A stretch of 34,075 nucleotides of DNA from Agathobacter ruminis (GCF_002735305.1 NZ_PDYG01000019.1:1-34075); one strand, 5' to 3'; positions 1-9,346 are shown, numbered from the stretch's first letter. The notes: generated by a model not told the origin, from the letters alone. Made by a program: numbers and translations.

Positions 1-57
1 AATATGTCAGCTACGCTGACGCAAATCTCGCGCCAAGTCTCGCGAGCGAGACTTGAA
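1..57. repeat. Structured interspersed repeat, copy 1 (left edge cut by window)
   Basis: These 57 bases are identical to 15421-15477, in the same orientation. The element holds two inverted repeats: GTCAGC/GCTGAC at 6-20 with a 3-base loop, and CAAGTCTCGC/GCGAGACTTG at 34-55 with a 2-base centre. The second hairpin ends only four bases before the ribD ribosome binding site. Copy 2 carries an upstream arm that would pair with GCAAATCTC; here that arm lies outside the window, so the full element is probably longer. It may be a REP- or MITE-like sequence or a transcribed RNA structure. No FMN riboswitch is visible in the 71 bases before ribD. Confidence 0.9.
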
Positions 58-71
58 TTGGAGGTGAAATA

Positions 72-1205
72 GTGGAACTGAACAAAGCGTATATGCGCAT
101 GGCAATTGAACTTGCGCAAAGAGGTGGCGGACATGTCCATCCGAATCCGCAGGTGGGTGCAGTGATTGTCAAAGAAGGCCGTGTGATTGGAAAAGGGTAT
201 CACCGGTCCTACGGGAATTTGCATGCGGAGCGCGAAGCATTGCAGTCAATTCCGGAAGGAGAAAATGCGGAAAATGCAACTGTCTATGTGACATTAGAAC
301 CATGCTGCCATCATGGAAAACAGCCACCGTGCACAGAAGCACTGATACAGGCAAAAGTAGCCTGTGTCGTTATCGGATCGAGGGATCCGAATCCGCTTGT
401 ATCCGGAAAAGGGATTGAACAATTGCGAAAAGCGAATATTACTGTGGTCGAAGACTTTATGAAAGAAGAATGCGACCGGTTAAATCCGGTATTTTTTCAT
501 TTCGTCAAGACGAAACGGCCATATGTTACGATGAAATTCGCGCAGACGGCAGACGGTAAAATTGCTTCCCAGACAGGCAATGCAAAGTGGATTTCTTCTG
601 AAAAATCCAGAGCTGAAGTCCAAAAACTGCGAGGTGAACGCATGGCGATTCTGGTTGGAGTCAATACGGTTCTGGCGGATGATCCGCGTCTGAATTGCAG
701 ATATTCGGGAGGACGTGATCCGGTTCGCGTGGTATTGGATCATATGCTTCGAATCCCGATGAGCAGTCAAATTGTCAGAAGCGCATGGGAGCAGCCTACG
801 ATTGTGGTTGCCAAAGAAAATGCAGACGCACCGGGAAAGGAACAGAAGACTTTTGGGGAGCGAAAGGAGGCTCTTGAGACGGCCGGCATAGAGGTGTTGG
901 TTGTGCCACAGACGATTGTGCATCCGGAAGAAGAAATCCAATTTGTGCTGGATTGGCTTGGAACCAGAAACATCGACAGTATACTCGTGGAAGGAGGTGG
1001 AACGGTCAATGCGGCTTTTTATAAGGCACAGGCAGTCGATGAACTGATCATATATATGGCTCCGTTCTTTTTGGGGGCGGATGGAATCTCACCGGTTGCA
1101 TCATTGGAAATTAATGATCCCATGATGGCCGAACGGATGCGATTGCAGTCGGCAACGGCGATGTCGGATGGCGATGTATGCATCGTATATACCAAAAGGG
1201 AATAG
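72..1205 (+). CDS. ribD: Bifunctional riboflavin deaminase/reductase RibD
   Basis: This enzyme performs the deamination and side-chain reduction steps of riboflavin synthesis in the cytoplasm. The N-terminal deaminase half has the zinc site H51-A-E53 and the C78-C79 ... C87 pair, with PNP at 24-26. The reductase half starts near residue 148 (RPYVTMKFAQTADGKIA) and has the late EGGGTVN motif. The length of 377 aa is normal for fused RibD. I chose the GTG at 72 because GGAGGTG at 60-66 sits five bases upstream; the ATG codons downstream would remove the first helix. It is the first gene of ribD-ribE-ribBA-ribH, with 44 bases to ribE. The repeat at 1-57 lies directly upstream. Confidence 0.96.
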   Translation: MELNKAYMRMAIELAQRGGGHVHPNPQVGAVIVKEGRVIGKGYHRSYGNLHAEREALQSIPEGENAENATVYVTLEPCCHHGKQPPCTEALIQAKVACVVIGSRDPNPLVSGKGIEQLRKANITVVEDFMKEECDRLNPVFFHFVKTKRPYVTMKFAQTADGKIASQTGNAKWISSEKSRAEVQKLRGERMAILVGVNTVLADDPRLNCRYSGGRDPVRVVLDHMLRIPMSSQIVRSAWEQPTIVVAKENADAPGKEQKTFGERKEALETAGIEVLVVPQTIVHPEEEIQFVLDWLGTRNIDSILVEGGGTVNAAFYKAQAVDELIIYMAPFFLGADGISPVASLEINDPMMAERMRLQSATAMSDGDVCIVYTKRE

Positions 1206-1249
1206 TATTGTAGTTATAAGGTTATTTGGAATTTAGTCAGGGGTAAAAA

Positions 1250-1888
1250 ATGTTTACAGGTATTGTAGAAGAAACAGGAATTGTACAGGAATTTCGCAAA
1301 GGAGGCAGCTCGGGACGAATCAAAATCGCATGTCATACAGTTTTGAAAGGAACAAAATGCGGAGACAGTATTGCGGTCAACGGCATCTGTCTGACAGTGA
1401 CCGATTTATGCGAATGCTGCTTTACGGCAGATGTGATGGCGGAGACGACAAGACGAAGCGCATTGTCACAGATTGAAGTTGGGGAATCGGTGAATCTTGA
1501 GCGTGCCCTATCATTGTCCGATCGTCTGGGTGGTCATATTGTGTCTGGTCATATTGATGGAACCGGAGTCATTGAATCCATTACGCGAGAGGAAAATGCA
1601 TATTGGTATCGCATTCATGCAAAGCCGGAAATTATGAAATATATTGTTGAGAAAGGCTCTGTGACAGTAGACGGAATCAGTCTGACCGTCGCAAATTGCA
1701 GTCCGGATACCTTCAGCGTTTCCGTGATTCCGACCACGCGCGCACAGACGACGATGGGCAATCGAAAAGTTGGGGACAAGGTCAATCTGGAAAATGATAT
1801 CATTGGCAAATATGTCGCGCGATTACTGGGTGTCGGGGAAAATGAGAGCGGTCTGACCATGGAATTCCTGGAAGAATACGGTTTCTAA
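1250..1888 (+). CDS. ribE: Riboflavin synthase alpha chain RibE
   Basis: This enzyme dismutates two 6,7-dimethyl-8-ribityllumazine molecules to riboflavin and the pyrimidine precursor. The protein begins MFTGIVEE, the family's N-terminal signature. It shows two similar lumazine-binding barrels, with related motifs such as GDSIAVNGICLTV in the first half and KGSVTVDGISLTV in the second. The length of 212 aa is typical. AGGGGT lies just upstream of the ATG. It is the second gene of the riboflavin operon, 31 bases before ribBA. Other naming schemes call it ribC. Confidence 0.96.
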   Translation: MFTGIVEETGIVQEFRKGGSSGRIKIACHTVLKGTKCGDSIAVNGICLTVTDLCECCFTADVMAETTRRSALSQIEVGESVNLERALSLSDRLGGHIVSGHIDGTGVIESITREENAYWYRIHAKPEIMKYIVEKGSVTVDGISLTVANCSPDTFSVSVIPTTRAQTTMGNRKVGDKVNLENDIIGKYVARLLGVGENESGLTMEFLEEYGF

Positions 1889-1919
1889 GAAAATTTTCTG
1901 AGAAAATGAGGTAAAGCAA

Positions 1920-3128
1920 ATGGAATATGCAACAATTGAGCAGGCAATCGAAGAATTAAAAGCCGGAAAAATCATCCTGTGTACAGATGATCCGGATCGC
2001 GAAAACGAAGGAGACTTTATCTGTGCAGCAGAATTCGCGACACAGGAAAATATTAATTTTATGGCAAAATACGGAAGGGGATTGATCTGTACCCCGATGA
2101 GTATGGAGGAGGCACAGCGGCTCAATCTTGAACCGATGGTTGCAATCAATCGGGACAATCACGGAACAGCTTTTACGGTTTCTGTGGATCATATGGATAC
2201 GACAACGGGAATCTCCGCACAGGAACGGGGACTGACTATGCGTGCCCTGGCATCTGAAACTGCGACTGCGGATGATTTTCGCCGCCCGGGCCATGTATTT
2301 CCACTGATTGCAAAAAAGGGTGGTGTGCTGGTGCGAAATGGGCATACGGAAGCTACAGTTGATCTGATGAGACTTGCGGGACTTCGACAGGTTGGCGTCT
2401 GCTGTGAAATCATGAATGAGGACGGCACAATGATGAGAACCCCGCAATTGTGGGAGATTGCGCAGCAATATGATATGAAATTTATCACAATTGCCGACCT
2501 GCAAAATTATTGTCGCATCCATGAGAAGCATGTTGTCTGTGAGGCAAAAGCAAAATTACCGACGGAACAGGGCGAATTTGAAATGTATGGCTATATCAAC
2601 CAGCTGACAGGAGAGCATCATGTGGCTTTGGTCAAGGGCGACATTGGAGATGGTGAAAATCTGCTTTGTCGTGTACATTCGGAATGCCTGACAGGAGATG
2701 CATTCGGCTCGATGAAATGTGATTGCGGAAAGCAGTTGCAAAAAGCAATGGAGCTGGTTGAGCAGGAAGGTCGTGGTGTGATTTTGTATATGAGACAGGA
2801 AGGACGCGGAATTGGACTGATTAATAAAATCAAAGCATATGCATTGCAGGAGCAGGGATTTGACACAGTGGAGGCAAATGTAAAACTCGGATTCGCACCG
2901 GATTTACGCGAGTATTGGGTAGGGGCTCAGATTTTGCGCGATTTGGGCGCCAAGAGTTTGCGTCTGATGACCAATAATCCGGACAAGGTTTACGGACTGG
3001 ACGGATTCGGCCTGGATATTCTGGAGCGTGTTCCGATTGAAATTGAACCACAGCAATTCGACCGCAAATACTTGAAGACCAAGCAGGAAAAAATGGGACA
3101 TATTTTCCGGCAGATTCAGGTGGGATAG
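1920..3128 (+). CDS. ribBA: Bifunctional DHBP synthase / GTP cyclohydrolase II RibBA
   Basis: This fusion supplies both precursors of riboflavin. The N-terminal half (about 1-200) makes 3,4-dihydroxy-2-butanone 4-phosphate from ribulose 5-phosphate and shows the acidic [10 protein letters not shown] motif near residues 23-32. The C-terminal half (about 205-402) is GTP cyclohydrolase II, with zinc ligands C256, C267 and C269 and the RQEGRGIGL motif. The length of 402 aa fits the Firmicutes fusion. GAGG at 1907-1910 precedes the ATG. It lies in an operon with ribE upstream and ribH 39 bases downstream. Confidence 0.96.
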   Translation: MEYATIEQAIEELKAGKIILCTDDPDRENEGDFICAAEFATQENINFMAKYGRGLICTPMSMEEAQRLNLEPMVAINRDNHGTAFTVSVDHMDTTTGISAQERGLTMRALASETATADDFRRPGHVFPLIAKKGGVLVRNGHTEATVDLMRLAGLRQVGVCCEIMNEDGTMMRTPQLWEIAQQYDMKFITIADLQNYCRIHEKHVVCEAKAKLPTEQGEFEMYGYINQLTGEHHVALVKGDIGDGENLLCRVHSECLTGDAFGSMKCDCGKQLQKAMELVEQEGRGVILYMRQEGRGIGLINKIKAYALQEQGFDTVEANVKLGFAPDLREYWVGAQILRDLGAKSLRLMTNNPDKVYGLDGFGLDILERVPIEIEPQQFDRKYLKTKQEKMGHIFRQIQVG

Positions 3129-3167
3129 CGAAGATTCGTCTAAAACAGAACAATAAGGAGAACAAAC

Positions 3168-3641
3168 ATGAAAGAAATCAATTTACTCGAAGGCAAACTT
3201 GTCGCAAAAGAAGGAATGAAGGTGGCGATTGTCGCTTCCAGATTTAACGAGATTATCGTCAACAAATTGTTGGGCGGAGCTGTGGACGGTCTGGTGCGCC
3301 ATGGCGTGCAGGAGGACAATATCACTGCAGCCTGGGTTCCGGGAGCGTTTGAAATCCCTACCGTAGCACAGAAACTGGCCATGAGCGGCAAATATGATGC
3401 CATTATTTGTCTTGGCACGGTAATTCGGGGGCAGACATCACACTATGATTATGTCTGCAACGAAGTTTCAAAAGGCATTGCACAGATTTCTCTGCAGCAA
3501 CATATGCCGGTGCTGTTTGGAATCGTAACGACAGAGAATATTGAACAGGCAATTGCAAGAGCCGGAAGCAAGGCAGGAAACAAGGGGTATGACTGTGCAC
3601 TGTCCGCAATCGAGATGGTCAATCTTATGGAACAGATTTAA
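3168..3641 (+). CDS. ribH: 6,7-dimethyl-8-ribityllumazine synthase RibH
   Basis: This enzyme condenses the butanone phosphate with the ribitylamino-pyrimidine; the family forms pentamers or 60-subunit capsids. Recognisable motifs are [14 protein letters not shown], and [14 protein letters not shown] with the catalytic histidine. The length of 157 aa is typical. AAGGAG lies eight bases before the ATG. It is the last riboflavin gene. No GC-rich terminator follows in the first 80 bases, so the operon may end at the hairpin at 3772-3818 in the amt leader. Confidence 0.96.
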   Translation: MKEINLLEGKLVAKEGMKVAIVASRFNEIIVNKLLGGAVDGLVRHGVQEDNITAAWVPGAFEIPTVAQKLAMSGKYDAIICLGTVIRGQTSHYDYVCNEVSKGIAQISLQQHMPVLFGIVTTENIEQAIARAGSKAGNKGYDCALSAIEMVNLMEQI

Positions 3642-3726
3642 AAATCTTAATAAATCATGGAAGAAAGTTTTTAAAATTATGTTTTGAAAAGAAAAAATTA
3701 ATTTAATAAGCAAATTGAAAGATGAC

Positions 3727-3763
3727 TTGACGAACAGACCGGGGTCAAGTAGAATTCATAGCC
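3727..3763 (+). promoter_or_regulatory. Promoter of the nitrogen-assimilation operon with inverted repeat
   Basis: TTGACG (3727-3732) is separated by 17 bases from TAGAAT (3750-3755), a good sigma-A promoter that would start RNA near 3762. An inverted repeat, ACTTGAC (3725-3731) and GTCAAGT (3744-3750), overlaps the -35 box and reaches the first base of the -10 box, so it may be a protein-binding operator. The RNA would begin immediately before the hairpins of the leader. Confidence 0.6.
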
Positions 3764-3766
3764 ATG

Positions 3767-3820
3767 AAGACAAAGGCGTCTTGGAGAACTTCTGAAAGAA
3801 GAACTCTGAGGCGCTTTTTC
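3767..3820 (+). terminator. Intrinsic terminator / putative attenuator in the amt leader
   Basis: A long hairpin pairs 3772-3793 with 3797-3818. Twenty of 22 positions pair, several as G-U, with one AA/AA internal loop and a GAA loop. The T run is at 3815-3819. A smaller hairpin, AAGAC/GTCTT with hexaloop AAAGGC (3767-3782), uses the same left arm and cannot coexist with it. No promoter is visible between the T run and the amt start at 3871, while a good one lies upstream, so this terminator most likely sits inside the amt transcript and controls it. It may also end the riboflavin transcript. Confidence 0.65.
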
Positions 3821-3870
3821 TGTTTTGGGCCCGAAGCAGACAAATAATGAAGTGCGAGAGGAGAAAGCAT

Positions 3871-5589
3871 ATGAATGAACAAGTATTTAGCGTTTGGTTT
3901 TTGATCGGCGCAGCATTGGTATTTTGGATGCAGGCCGGATTTGCAATGTGTGAAGCCGGATTTACAAGGGCAAAGAATACAGGAAATATCATTATGAAGA
4001 ATCTGATGGATTTCTGTATCGGAACGGTTGTCTTTATTTTAATCGGTTTTGGATTGTTTTTGGGAGAAGATCTCGTAGGATTCATCGGAAAACCGGGATT
4101 CGATATTTTCAGCAATTATGCGGATTTCGACTGGTCGAATTTTGTTTTTAATTTAGTTTTTTGTGCGACTACGGCAACAATTGTTTCCGGATCAATGGCA
4201 GAGCGTACGAAGTTTTTATCGTACTGTGTCTATTCGGCCGTGATTTCCGCAATCATTTATCCGGTGGAAGCGCATTGGACATGGGGAGGCGGCTGGCTTT
4301 CCCAACTCGGCTTCCACGATTTTGCAGGTTCCAACTGTATCCACATGGTCGGCGGTATTTCGGCTTTGATCGGAGCAGCAATTCTTGGACCTCGTATTGG
4401 CAAGTATGAACGAGATAAGAGCGGTAAGGTAACAAAAGTAAATGCATTCCCGGGACATAATCTCGTGGCAGCATCACTTGGCGTATTCATCCTCTGGCTT
4501 GGATGGTACGGATTCAACGGTGCAGCCTGCACCTCTGTAGAACAGCTTGGCAGTGTGTTTGTGACAACCACCATTGCTCCGGCACTCGCAACTGTAACAT
4601 GTATGATTTTCACCTGGATCAAATATAAGAAGCCGGATGTATCAATGTGTCTGAATGCATCTTTGGCAGGACTGGTAGCAATCACAGCACCATGTGATGC
4701 GGTTGATGCATTGGGTTCTATTATCATCGGTATTGTTGCCGGACTTTTGGTTTGCTTCGGAGTATGGTTCCTGGATTACAAGCTTCATGTGGATGATCCG
4801 GTAGGTGCTGTCGCAGTACATTGCTTAAACGGAATCTGGGGTACACTTGCTGTCGGCTTATTTGCAACATCCAGTGCACCGGGATATTCCATCGCCGATG
4901 CATCCGGAAACCAGCTTGTAGGATTGTTCTATGGCGGCGGATTCAAACTCCTTGGAATTCAGGCACTCGGAATGCTTGCAACAGCAGCATGGACCGTTGT
5001 GACAATCGGCATTACATTTTTTGCAATCAAAAAGATTATGGGACTTCGTGTCAGCGAAGAGGAGGAAATCCTCGGTCTGGATGAGACAGAGCATGGCCTT
5101 GCATCTGCTTATTCAGGATTTGCAATCATGGATGTATCAAATACATTGAACATGTCAATCAATGAAAATACAGACATTGGAGTAGACGATTATGATGCAG
5201 CAGTTCCGGTTGTATCTGCACCGGTACCTGGTTCGAATATTTACAAAGTTGTTATTATTGCAAAGCTTTCCCGCTATGACAAGCTGCGTCGTGCAATGAA
5301 TGAACTCGGTGTCATGGGAATGACGGTAACCCAGGTAATGGGATGCGGTGTTCAGAAGGGCTCCGGAGAAATGTATCGTGGAGTAGAAATGGATGCGACT
5401 CTGCTTCCTAAGATTAAATTGGAAGTGGTTGTTAGCAAGATTCCGGTATCGGATGTCATTGATGCTGCCAAGAAGGCACTTTACACCGGACATATCGGAG
5501 ATGGAAAGATTTTTGTATACAGCCTTGATAATGTTGTGAAGATCCGTACCGGAGAGGAAGGACCTGCAGCACTTGCAGATGTTGAATAA
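3871..5589 (+). CDS. amt: Ammonium transporter fused to a PII signalling domain
   Basis: The N-terminal part (about 1-400) is an Amt channel with 11 expected membrane helices. It shows the pore histidines H158 (SNCIHMVGG) and H317 (VAVHCLNG), FHDFAG near the first, and the conserved tail LRVSEEEEILGLDETEHG. After an acidic, proline-containing linker, residues about 456-572 form a PII (GlnB/GlnK) domain whose T-loop reads VQKGSGEMYRG. The tyrosine uridylylated in E. coli GlnB (position 51) is replaced by M507, so uridylylation there is not possible. I start at 3871, where AGAGGAG sits seven bases upstream; an in-frame ATG at 3847 lacks this. It leads the operon into asnB, 12 bases on. The fused PII probably blocks its own pore according to ATP/ADP and 2-oxoglutarate. 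Confidence 0.93.
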   Translation: MNEQVFSVWFLIGAALVFWMQAGFAMCEAGFTRAKNTGNIIMKNLMDFCIGTVVFILIGFGLFLGEDLVGFIGKPGFDIFSNYADFDWSNFVFNLVFCATTATIVSGSMAERTKFLSYCVYSAVISAIIYPVEAHWTWGGGWLSQLGFHDFAGSNCIHMVGGISALIGAAILGPRIGKYERDKSGKVTKVNAFPGHNLVAASLGVFILWLGWYGFNGAACTSVEQLGSVFVTTTIAPALATVTCMIFTWIKYKKPDVSMCLNASLAGLVAITAPCDAVDALGSIIIGIVAGLLVCFGVWFLDYKLHVDDPVGAVAVHCLNGIWGTLAVGLFATSSAPGYSIADASGNQLVGLFYGGGFKLLGIQALGMLATAAWTVVTIGITFFAIKKIMGLRVSEEEEILGLDETEHGLASAYSGFAIMDVSNTLNMSINENTDIGVDDYDAAVPVVSAPVPGSNIYKVVIIAKLSRYDKLRRAMNELGVMGMTVTQVMGCGVQKGSGEMYRGVEMDATLLPKIKLEVVVSKIPVSDVIDAAKKALYTGHIGDGKIFVYSLDNVVKIRTGEEGPAALADVE

Positions 5590-5601
5590 GGAGGAAATCA
5601 A

Positions 5602-7185
5602 ATGTGCGCAATACTAACTTATGCGGATGCGGAAATATCCGGTGAAGTGTTTGAAGAATTGTTGAACCGGACACATTCGCGTGGACCGGATATGTCCCGA
5701 ACAGAGAAAACCGGTGCAGGATGGCTCGGCTTTAACCGTCTGGCGATTATGGGATTGAATGAAGCCGGAATGCAGCCGTTTTCATATCGAAAGCATAAGG
5801 TGGTTTGCAACGGAGAGATTTACGGATTCAAATATTTAAAAGAATATCTGAAGAATCTCGGAGAACATTTTGTGAGTGAAAGTGATTGTGAAATACTGTT
5901 GCCGTTGTATGAACGTTTGGGGTGCAAAATGTTTGCACTCCTGGATGCGGAATTTGCATGTGTGATTTATGACGGTGACAGAAACTGCTTTGTTGCAGCG
6001 CGTGATCCGATTGGAATTCGTCCATTGTATTACGGCTATGACAAAGCAGGAGCAATCCTGTTTGCATCTGAACCAAAGAATCTGGTCGGAGTGTGCGACA
6101 AAATCATGCCGTTTCCGCCGGGACATTATTATGACAACGGCGAGTTTGTTTGCTATCGCGATATGACCGAGGCAAGGCAAAAGGCGGATTCGGATCTCGA
6201 TGCAATCACAGAACAGATTCATGACAAGCTGTGTCGTGGAATTGAAAAGAGACTGGAGGCCGATGAGAAGGTTGGATTTCTTCTCTCCGGAGGATTGGAT
6301 TCTTCGCTGGTATGCGGCGTGGCTGCCAGACTGGCAGATCATCCAATCGAAACATTTGCAATCGGAATGGATGAGGATGCAATCGATTTGAAATATGCAA
6401 GAACCGTTGCAGACTACATTCACAGTAACCATCATGAGGTGATAATCAGCAGACAGGATGTCATCGATGCACTGGAACCGGTGATTGCAGCACTGGGTAC
6501 CTATGATATTACAACCGTGCGAGCATCAATCGGTATGTATCTGCTTTGCAAATGGATTCATGAAAATACGGATATCAAAGTGGTTTTGACCGGAGAAATT
6601 TCGGATGAAATCTTTGGATATAAATATACAGATTTTGCGCCGTCGGCAGAAGCATTTCAGGAGGAAGCGCAAAAGCGTGTGCGTGAGCTTCATATGTATG
6701 ATGTGCTTCGTGCAGATCGCTGTATCAGCGTAAATTCACTCGAGGCCCGTGTACCGTTTGGCGATTTGGATTTTGTGGATTATGTAATGGCAATTGATCC
6801 GGAAAAGAAGCGGAATCATTATGGAATCGGCAAATATCTGTTGAGAAAAGCCTTTGAAAAAGATGCGGTGATTCCACATGAGATTTTGATGCGCGAGAAG
6901 GCAGCATTTTCGGATGCGGTAGGCCATTCTCTGCGAGATGATCTCATCGATTATGCGCAAAGCAGATACAGTGACATGGAATTTGAAGAAGCATGCAGGA
7001 AATATTCTCATGCGACACCGTTTACGAAGGAATCGTTGCTGTATCGTGAACTGTTTGAACAATATTATCCGAATCAATCACAGATGGTGGTAGATTTTTG
7101 GATGCCAAATAAATCGTGGGAAGGATGTAATGTCAACGATCCTTCGGCACGTGTACTTTCAAATTACGGATTATCCGGACAATAG
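5602..7185 (+). CDS. asnB: Asparagine synthetase, glutamine-hydrolysing
   Basis: This enzyme makes asparagine from aspartate, ATP and glutamine amide nitrogen. Cys2 directly after the start Met is the class II amidotransferase nucleophile after Met removal, and the glutaminase domain shows RGPD, NGEIYG and later RDPIGIRPLYYG. The synthetase domain has the pyrophosphate-binding loop SGGLDSS at 229-235 and TGEISDEIFGY. The length of 527 aa is near the E. coli AsnB length. AGGAGG lies just after the amt stop. Its place between amt and glutamine synthetase ties asparagine formation to ammonium capture. The stop codon overlaps the start of the next ribosome binding site (TAGGAGGA). Confidence 0.94.
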   Translation: MCAILTYADAEISGEVFEELLNRTHSRGPDMSRTEKTGAGWLGFNRLAIMGLNEAGMQPFSYRKHKVVCNGEIYGFKYLKEYLKNLGEHFVSESDCEILLPLYERLGCKMFALLDAEFACVIYDGDRNCFVAARDPIGIRPLYYGYDKAGAILFASEPKNLVGVCDKIMPFPPGHYYDNGEFVCYRDMTEARQKADSDLDAITEQIHDKLCRGIEKRLEADEKVGFLLSGGLDSSLVCGVAARLADHPIETFAIGMDEDAIDLKYARTVADYIHSNHHEVIISRQDVIDALEPVIAALGTYDITTVRASIGMYLLCKWIHENTDIKVVLTGEISDEIFGYKYTDFAPSAEAFQEEAQKRVRELHMYDVLRADRCISVNSLEARVPFGDLDFVDYVMAIDPEKKRNHYGIGKYLLRKAFEKDAVIPHEILMREKAAFSDAVGHSLRDDLIDYAQSRYSDMEFEEACRKYSHATPFTKESLLYRELFEQYYPNQSQMVVDFWMPNKSWEGCNVNDPSARVLSNYGLSGQ

Positions 7186-7195
7186 GAGGAAAAAG

Positions 7196-9301
7196 ATGGA
7201 AGCTAGTAAATTGACAGAAGAATTTGGTTGTTTGGTATTTAACGACAAGGTGATGCGTGAGCGCCTTCCGAAGGACACCTATAAGGCTGTCCACAAGACC
7301 ATTGAGAAAGGAACACATCTTGAACTCGATGTGGCAAACTGCGTTGCCGCAACCATGAAAGAGTGGGCAATCGAGAATGGTGCCACACATTTCACACACT
7401 GGTTTCAGCCGATGACCGGTTTGACCGCAGAGAAGCATGACAGTTTTATCTCTCCTTGTGAGAACGGAACCATTATTATGGAATTTTCGGGAAAAGAACT
7501 GGTGAAAGGGGAACCGGATGCGTCGAGCTTCCCTTCAGGCGGTTTGCGTGCAACCTTTGAGGCGCGCGGATATACAGCATGGGATCCTTCTTCACCTGCA
7601 TTTATCAAGGACGGATCGTTGTACATTCCAACCGCATTCTGTTCTTACGGCGGAGAAGCACTTGACAAGAAGACTCCGCTTTTGCGTTCCATGGAAGCGC
7701 TTTCCCAGGAAGCAGTGAAAGTATTGCATGCACTTGGTTATAAGGATGTGCAGCGCGTCAATACCACAATCGGTTCTGAACAGGAATACTTCCTCATTGA
7801 TAAGGAATATTACAAGAAGAGAAAGGATCTGCTTTTCACCGGCAGAACGCTGATCGGTGCACCGGCAACAAAGGGACAGGAGATGGAGGATCATTACTTT
7901 GGTGTGATCAAGCCAAAGGTATCCGCATATATGCACGATCTCGATGAGGAATTATGGAGACTCGGCATTCCGGCAAAGACAAAGCACAACGAGGTGGCTC
8001 CGTCACAGCATGAACTTGCACCTGTTTTTGAAACCGCAAATATCGCGGTGGACCACAACCAGCTGACGATGGAAGTGATGAAGAAAGTTGCGGACAAGCA
8101 TAATTTCGCCTGCCTCTTACATGAAAAGCCATTTGAGGGAATCAATGGTTCGGGAAAGCATAACAACTGGTCTGTATGTACCGATACAGGTATGAACCTG
8201 CTCGATCCGGGGAAGAATCCGGGCGAGAACATTCCGTTTTTGGTATTCCTTATGGCAGTGATTGCGGCAGTGGATGAATATGCACCAATTCTTCGTCTGT
8301 CTGTTGCTTCTGCAGGCAATGACCATCGACTTGGCGGAAATGAGGCACCACCTGCAATTATTTCCATCTTCGTAGGAGACGAACTTGCAGATTTATTAAA
8401 GAGTGTGGAAGAAGGTCAGGCTTATCAGAGCGCGGGAAAAGTACAGATGGCTATGGGCGCAACTGTACTGCCACACTTCACAAAGGACAATACAGATAGA
8501 AACCGTACATCTCCATTTGCATTTACCGGAAACAAATTTGAGTTCCGTATGCCGGGTTCCGCAGTATCTGTTGCAAACGCAAATATCGTATTGAATACAG
8601 CGGTGGCAGAAGAATTGACACGCATTTACGAGAAACTGGAATCCTATAAGGGAGACGATCAGAAAGCATTTGTCCTTTCCATGTTGCAGGATATTTTAAG
8701 CAAGCATAAGAGAGTGTTGTTCAACGGAAACGGATATACCGAAAGCTGGGTAGAGGAAGCTGCAAAGCGCGGACTGTTGAATCTGAAGTCTCTTCCGGAT
8801 GCAATGCCATATTGGATCAAAGAAGAATCGGTTGAACTCTTTACCAAACATCATATTTTTACAAAAGAGGAATTGTATTCACGCTATGAGATTTTGCTTG
8901 AAAATTATGCAAAGTCCATCCATATCGAATCTTTGACCATGCAGGAAATGGTACGCAAAGATTTGACCGAAGGCCTGATTGCATATCAGAACGATTTGAG
9001 CCATGAGGCAATGCAAAAGAAGCAGCTTCTGTCAGCAAGCGCCTGCACCATGGAGCTGTCCCTTCTCGAAAAACTGGATGCGGCAGGAACTGCAATGCAG
9101 GAAGCTTTGGAAAAACTTGCAGGAGATACACAGCTTGCGGAACAGAAAGAGGATGGACTTGAGACTGCACAGTTCTATCAGCAGACAATTCTTGCGGATA
9201 TGGATGTATTGCGCAAATATGCCGATGAGGCAGAAGCATTGATTCCGGAGAAGTATCTGAGCTATCCGACCTACGGCCAGATGTTATTCTCTTTGCGTTA
9301 A
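7196..9301 (+). CDS. glnN: Type III glutamine synthetase
   Basis: This enzyme joins ammonium to glutamate using ATP. At 701 aa it is far larger than GSI and matches the type III class of Bacteroides and Clostridia. Recognisable parts are the GSIII-like stretch SSFPSGGLRATFEARGYTAWDP, the glutamate/metal-binding region GSEQEYFLI, the ATP-site NGSGKHNNWS, and AGNDHRLGGNEAPPA. The start at 7196 follows GGAGGA by five bases; the frame is open further upstream, but that part overlaps asnB and lacks a site. It is the third gene of the nitrogen operon. The C-terminal helical region (about residue 600 onward) is usual for this class. Confidence 0.95.
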   Translation: MEASKLTEEFGCLVFNDKVMRERLPKDTYKAVHKTIEKGTHLELDVANCVAATMKEWAIENGATHFTHWFQPMTGLTAEKHDSFISPCENGTIIMEFSGKELVKGEPDASSFPSGGLRATFEARGYTAWDPSSPAFIKDGSLYIPTAFCSYGGEALDKKTPLLRSMEALSQEAVKVLHALGYKDVQRVNTTIGSEQEYFLIDKEYYKKRKDLLFTGRTLIGAPATKGQEMEDHYFGVIKPKVSAYMHDLDEELWRLGIPAKTKHNEVAPSQHELAPVFETANIAVDHNQLTMEVMKKVADKHNFACLLHEKPFEGINGSGKHNNWSVCTDTGMNLLDPGKNPGENIPFLVFLMAVIAAVDEYAPILRLSVASAGNDHRLGGNEAPPAIISIFVGDELADLLKSVEEGQAYQSAGKVQMAMGATVLPHFTKDNTDRNRTSPFAFTGNKFEFRMPGSAVSVANANIVLNTAVAEELTRIYEKLESYKGDDQKAFVLSMLQDILSKHKRVLFNGNGYTESWVEEAAKRGLLNLKSLPDAMPYWIKEESVELFTKHHIFTKEELYSRYEILLENYAKSIHIESLTMQEMVRKDLTEGLIAYQNDLSHEAMQKKQLLSASACTMELSLLEKLDAAGTAMQEALEKLAGDTQLAEQKEDGLETAQFYQQTILADMDVLRKYADEAEALIPEKYLSYPTYGQMLFSLR

Positions 9302-9346
9302 TCAATGCATATAAAGGTAGATATTTAGGAAGGAAAACGGGAAAGA

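Noticed and set aside
1-71. FMN riboswitch expected before a riboflavin operon
   Set aside because: The visible 71 bases are the repeat plus a ribosome binding site; none of the conserved FMN-aptamer segments is present. It could lie upstream of the window.
5836-6435. 199-codon minus-strand ORF opposite asnB, and similar long antisense frames elsewhere
   Set aside because: Composition is typical of antisense frames and no domain is recognisable; the + strand gene is certain.
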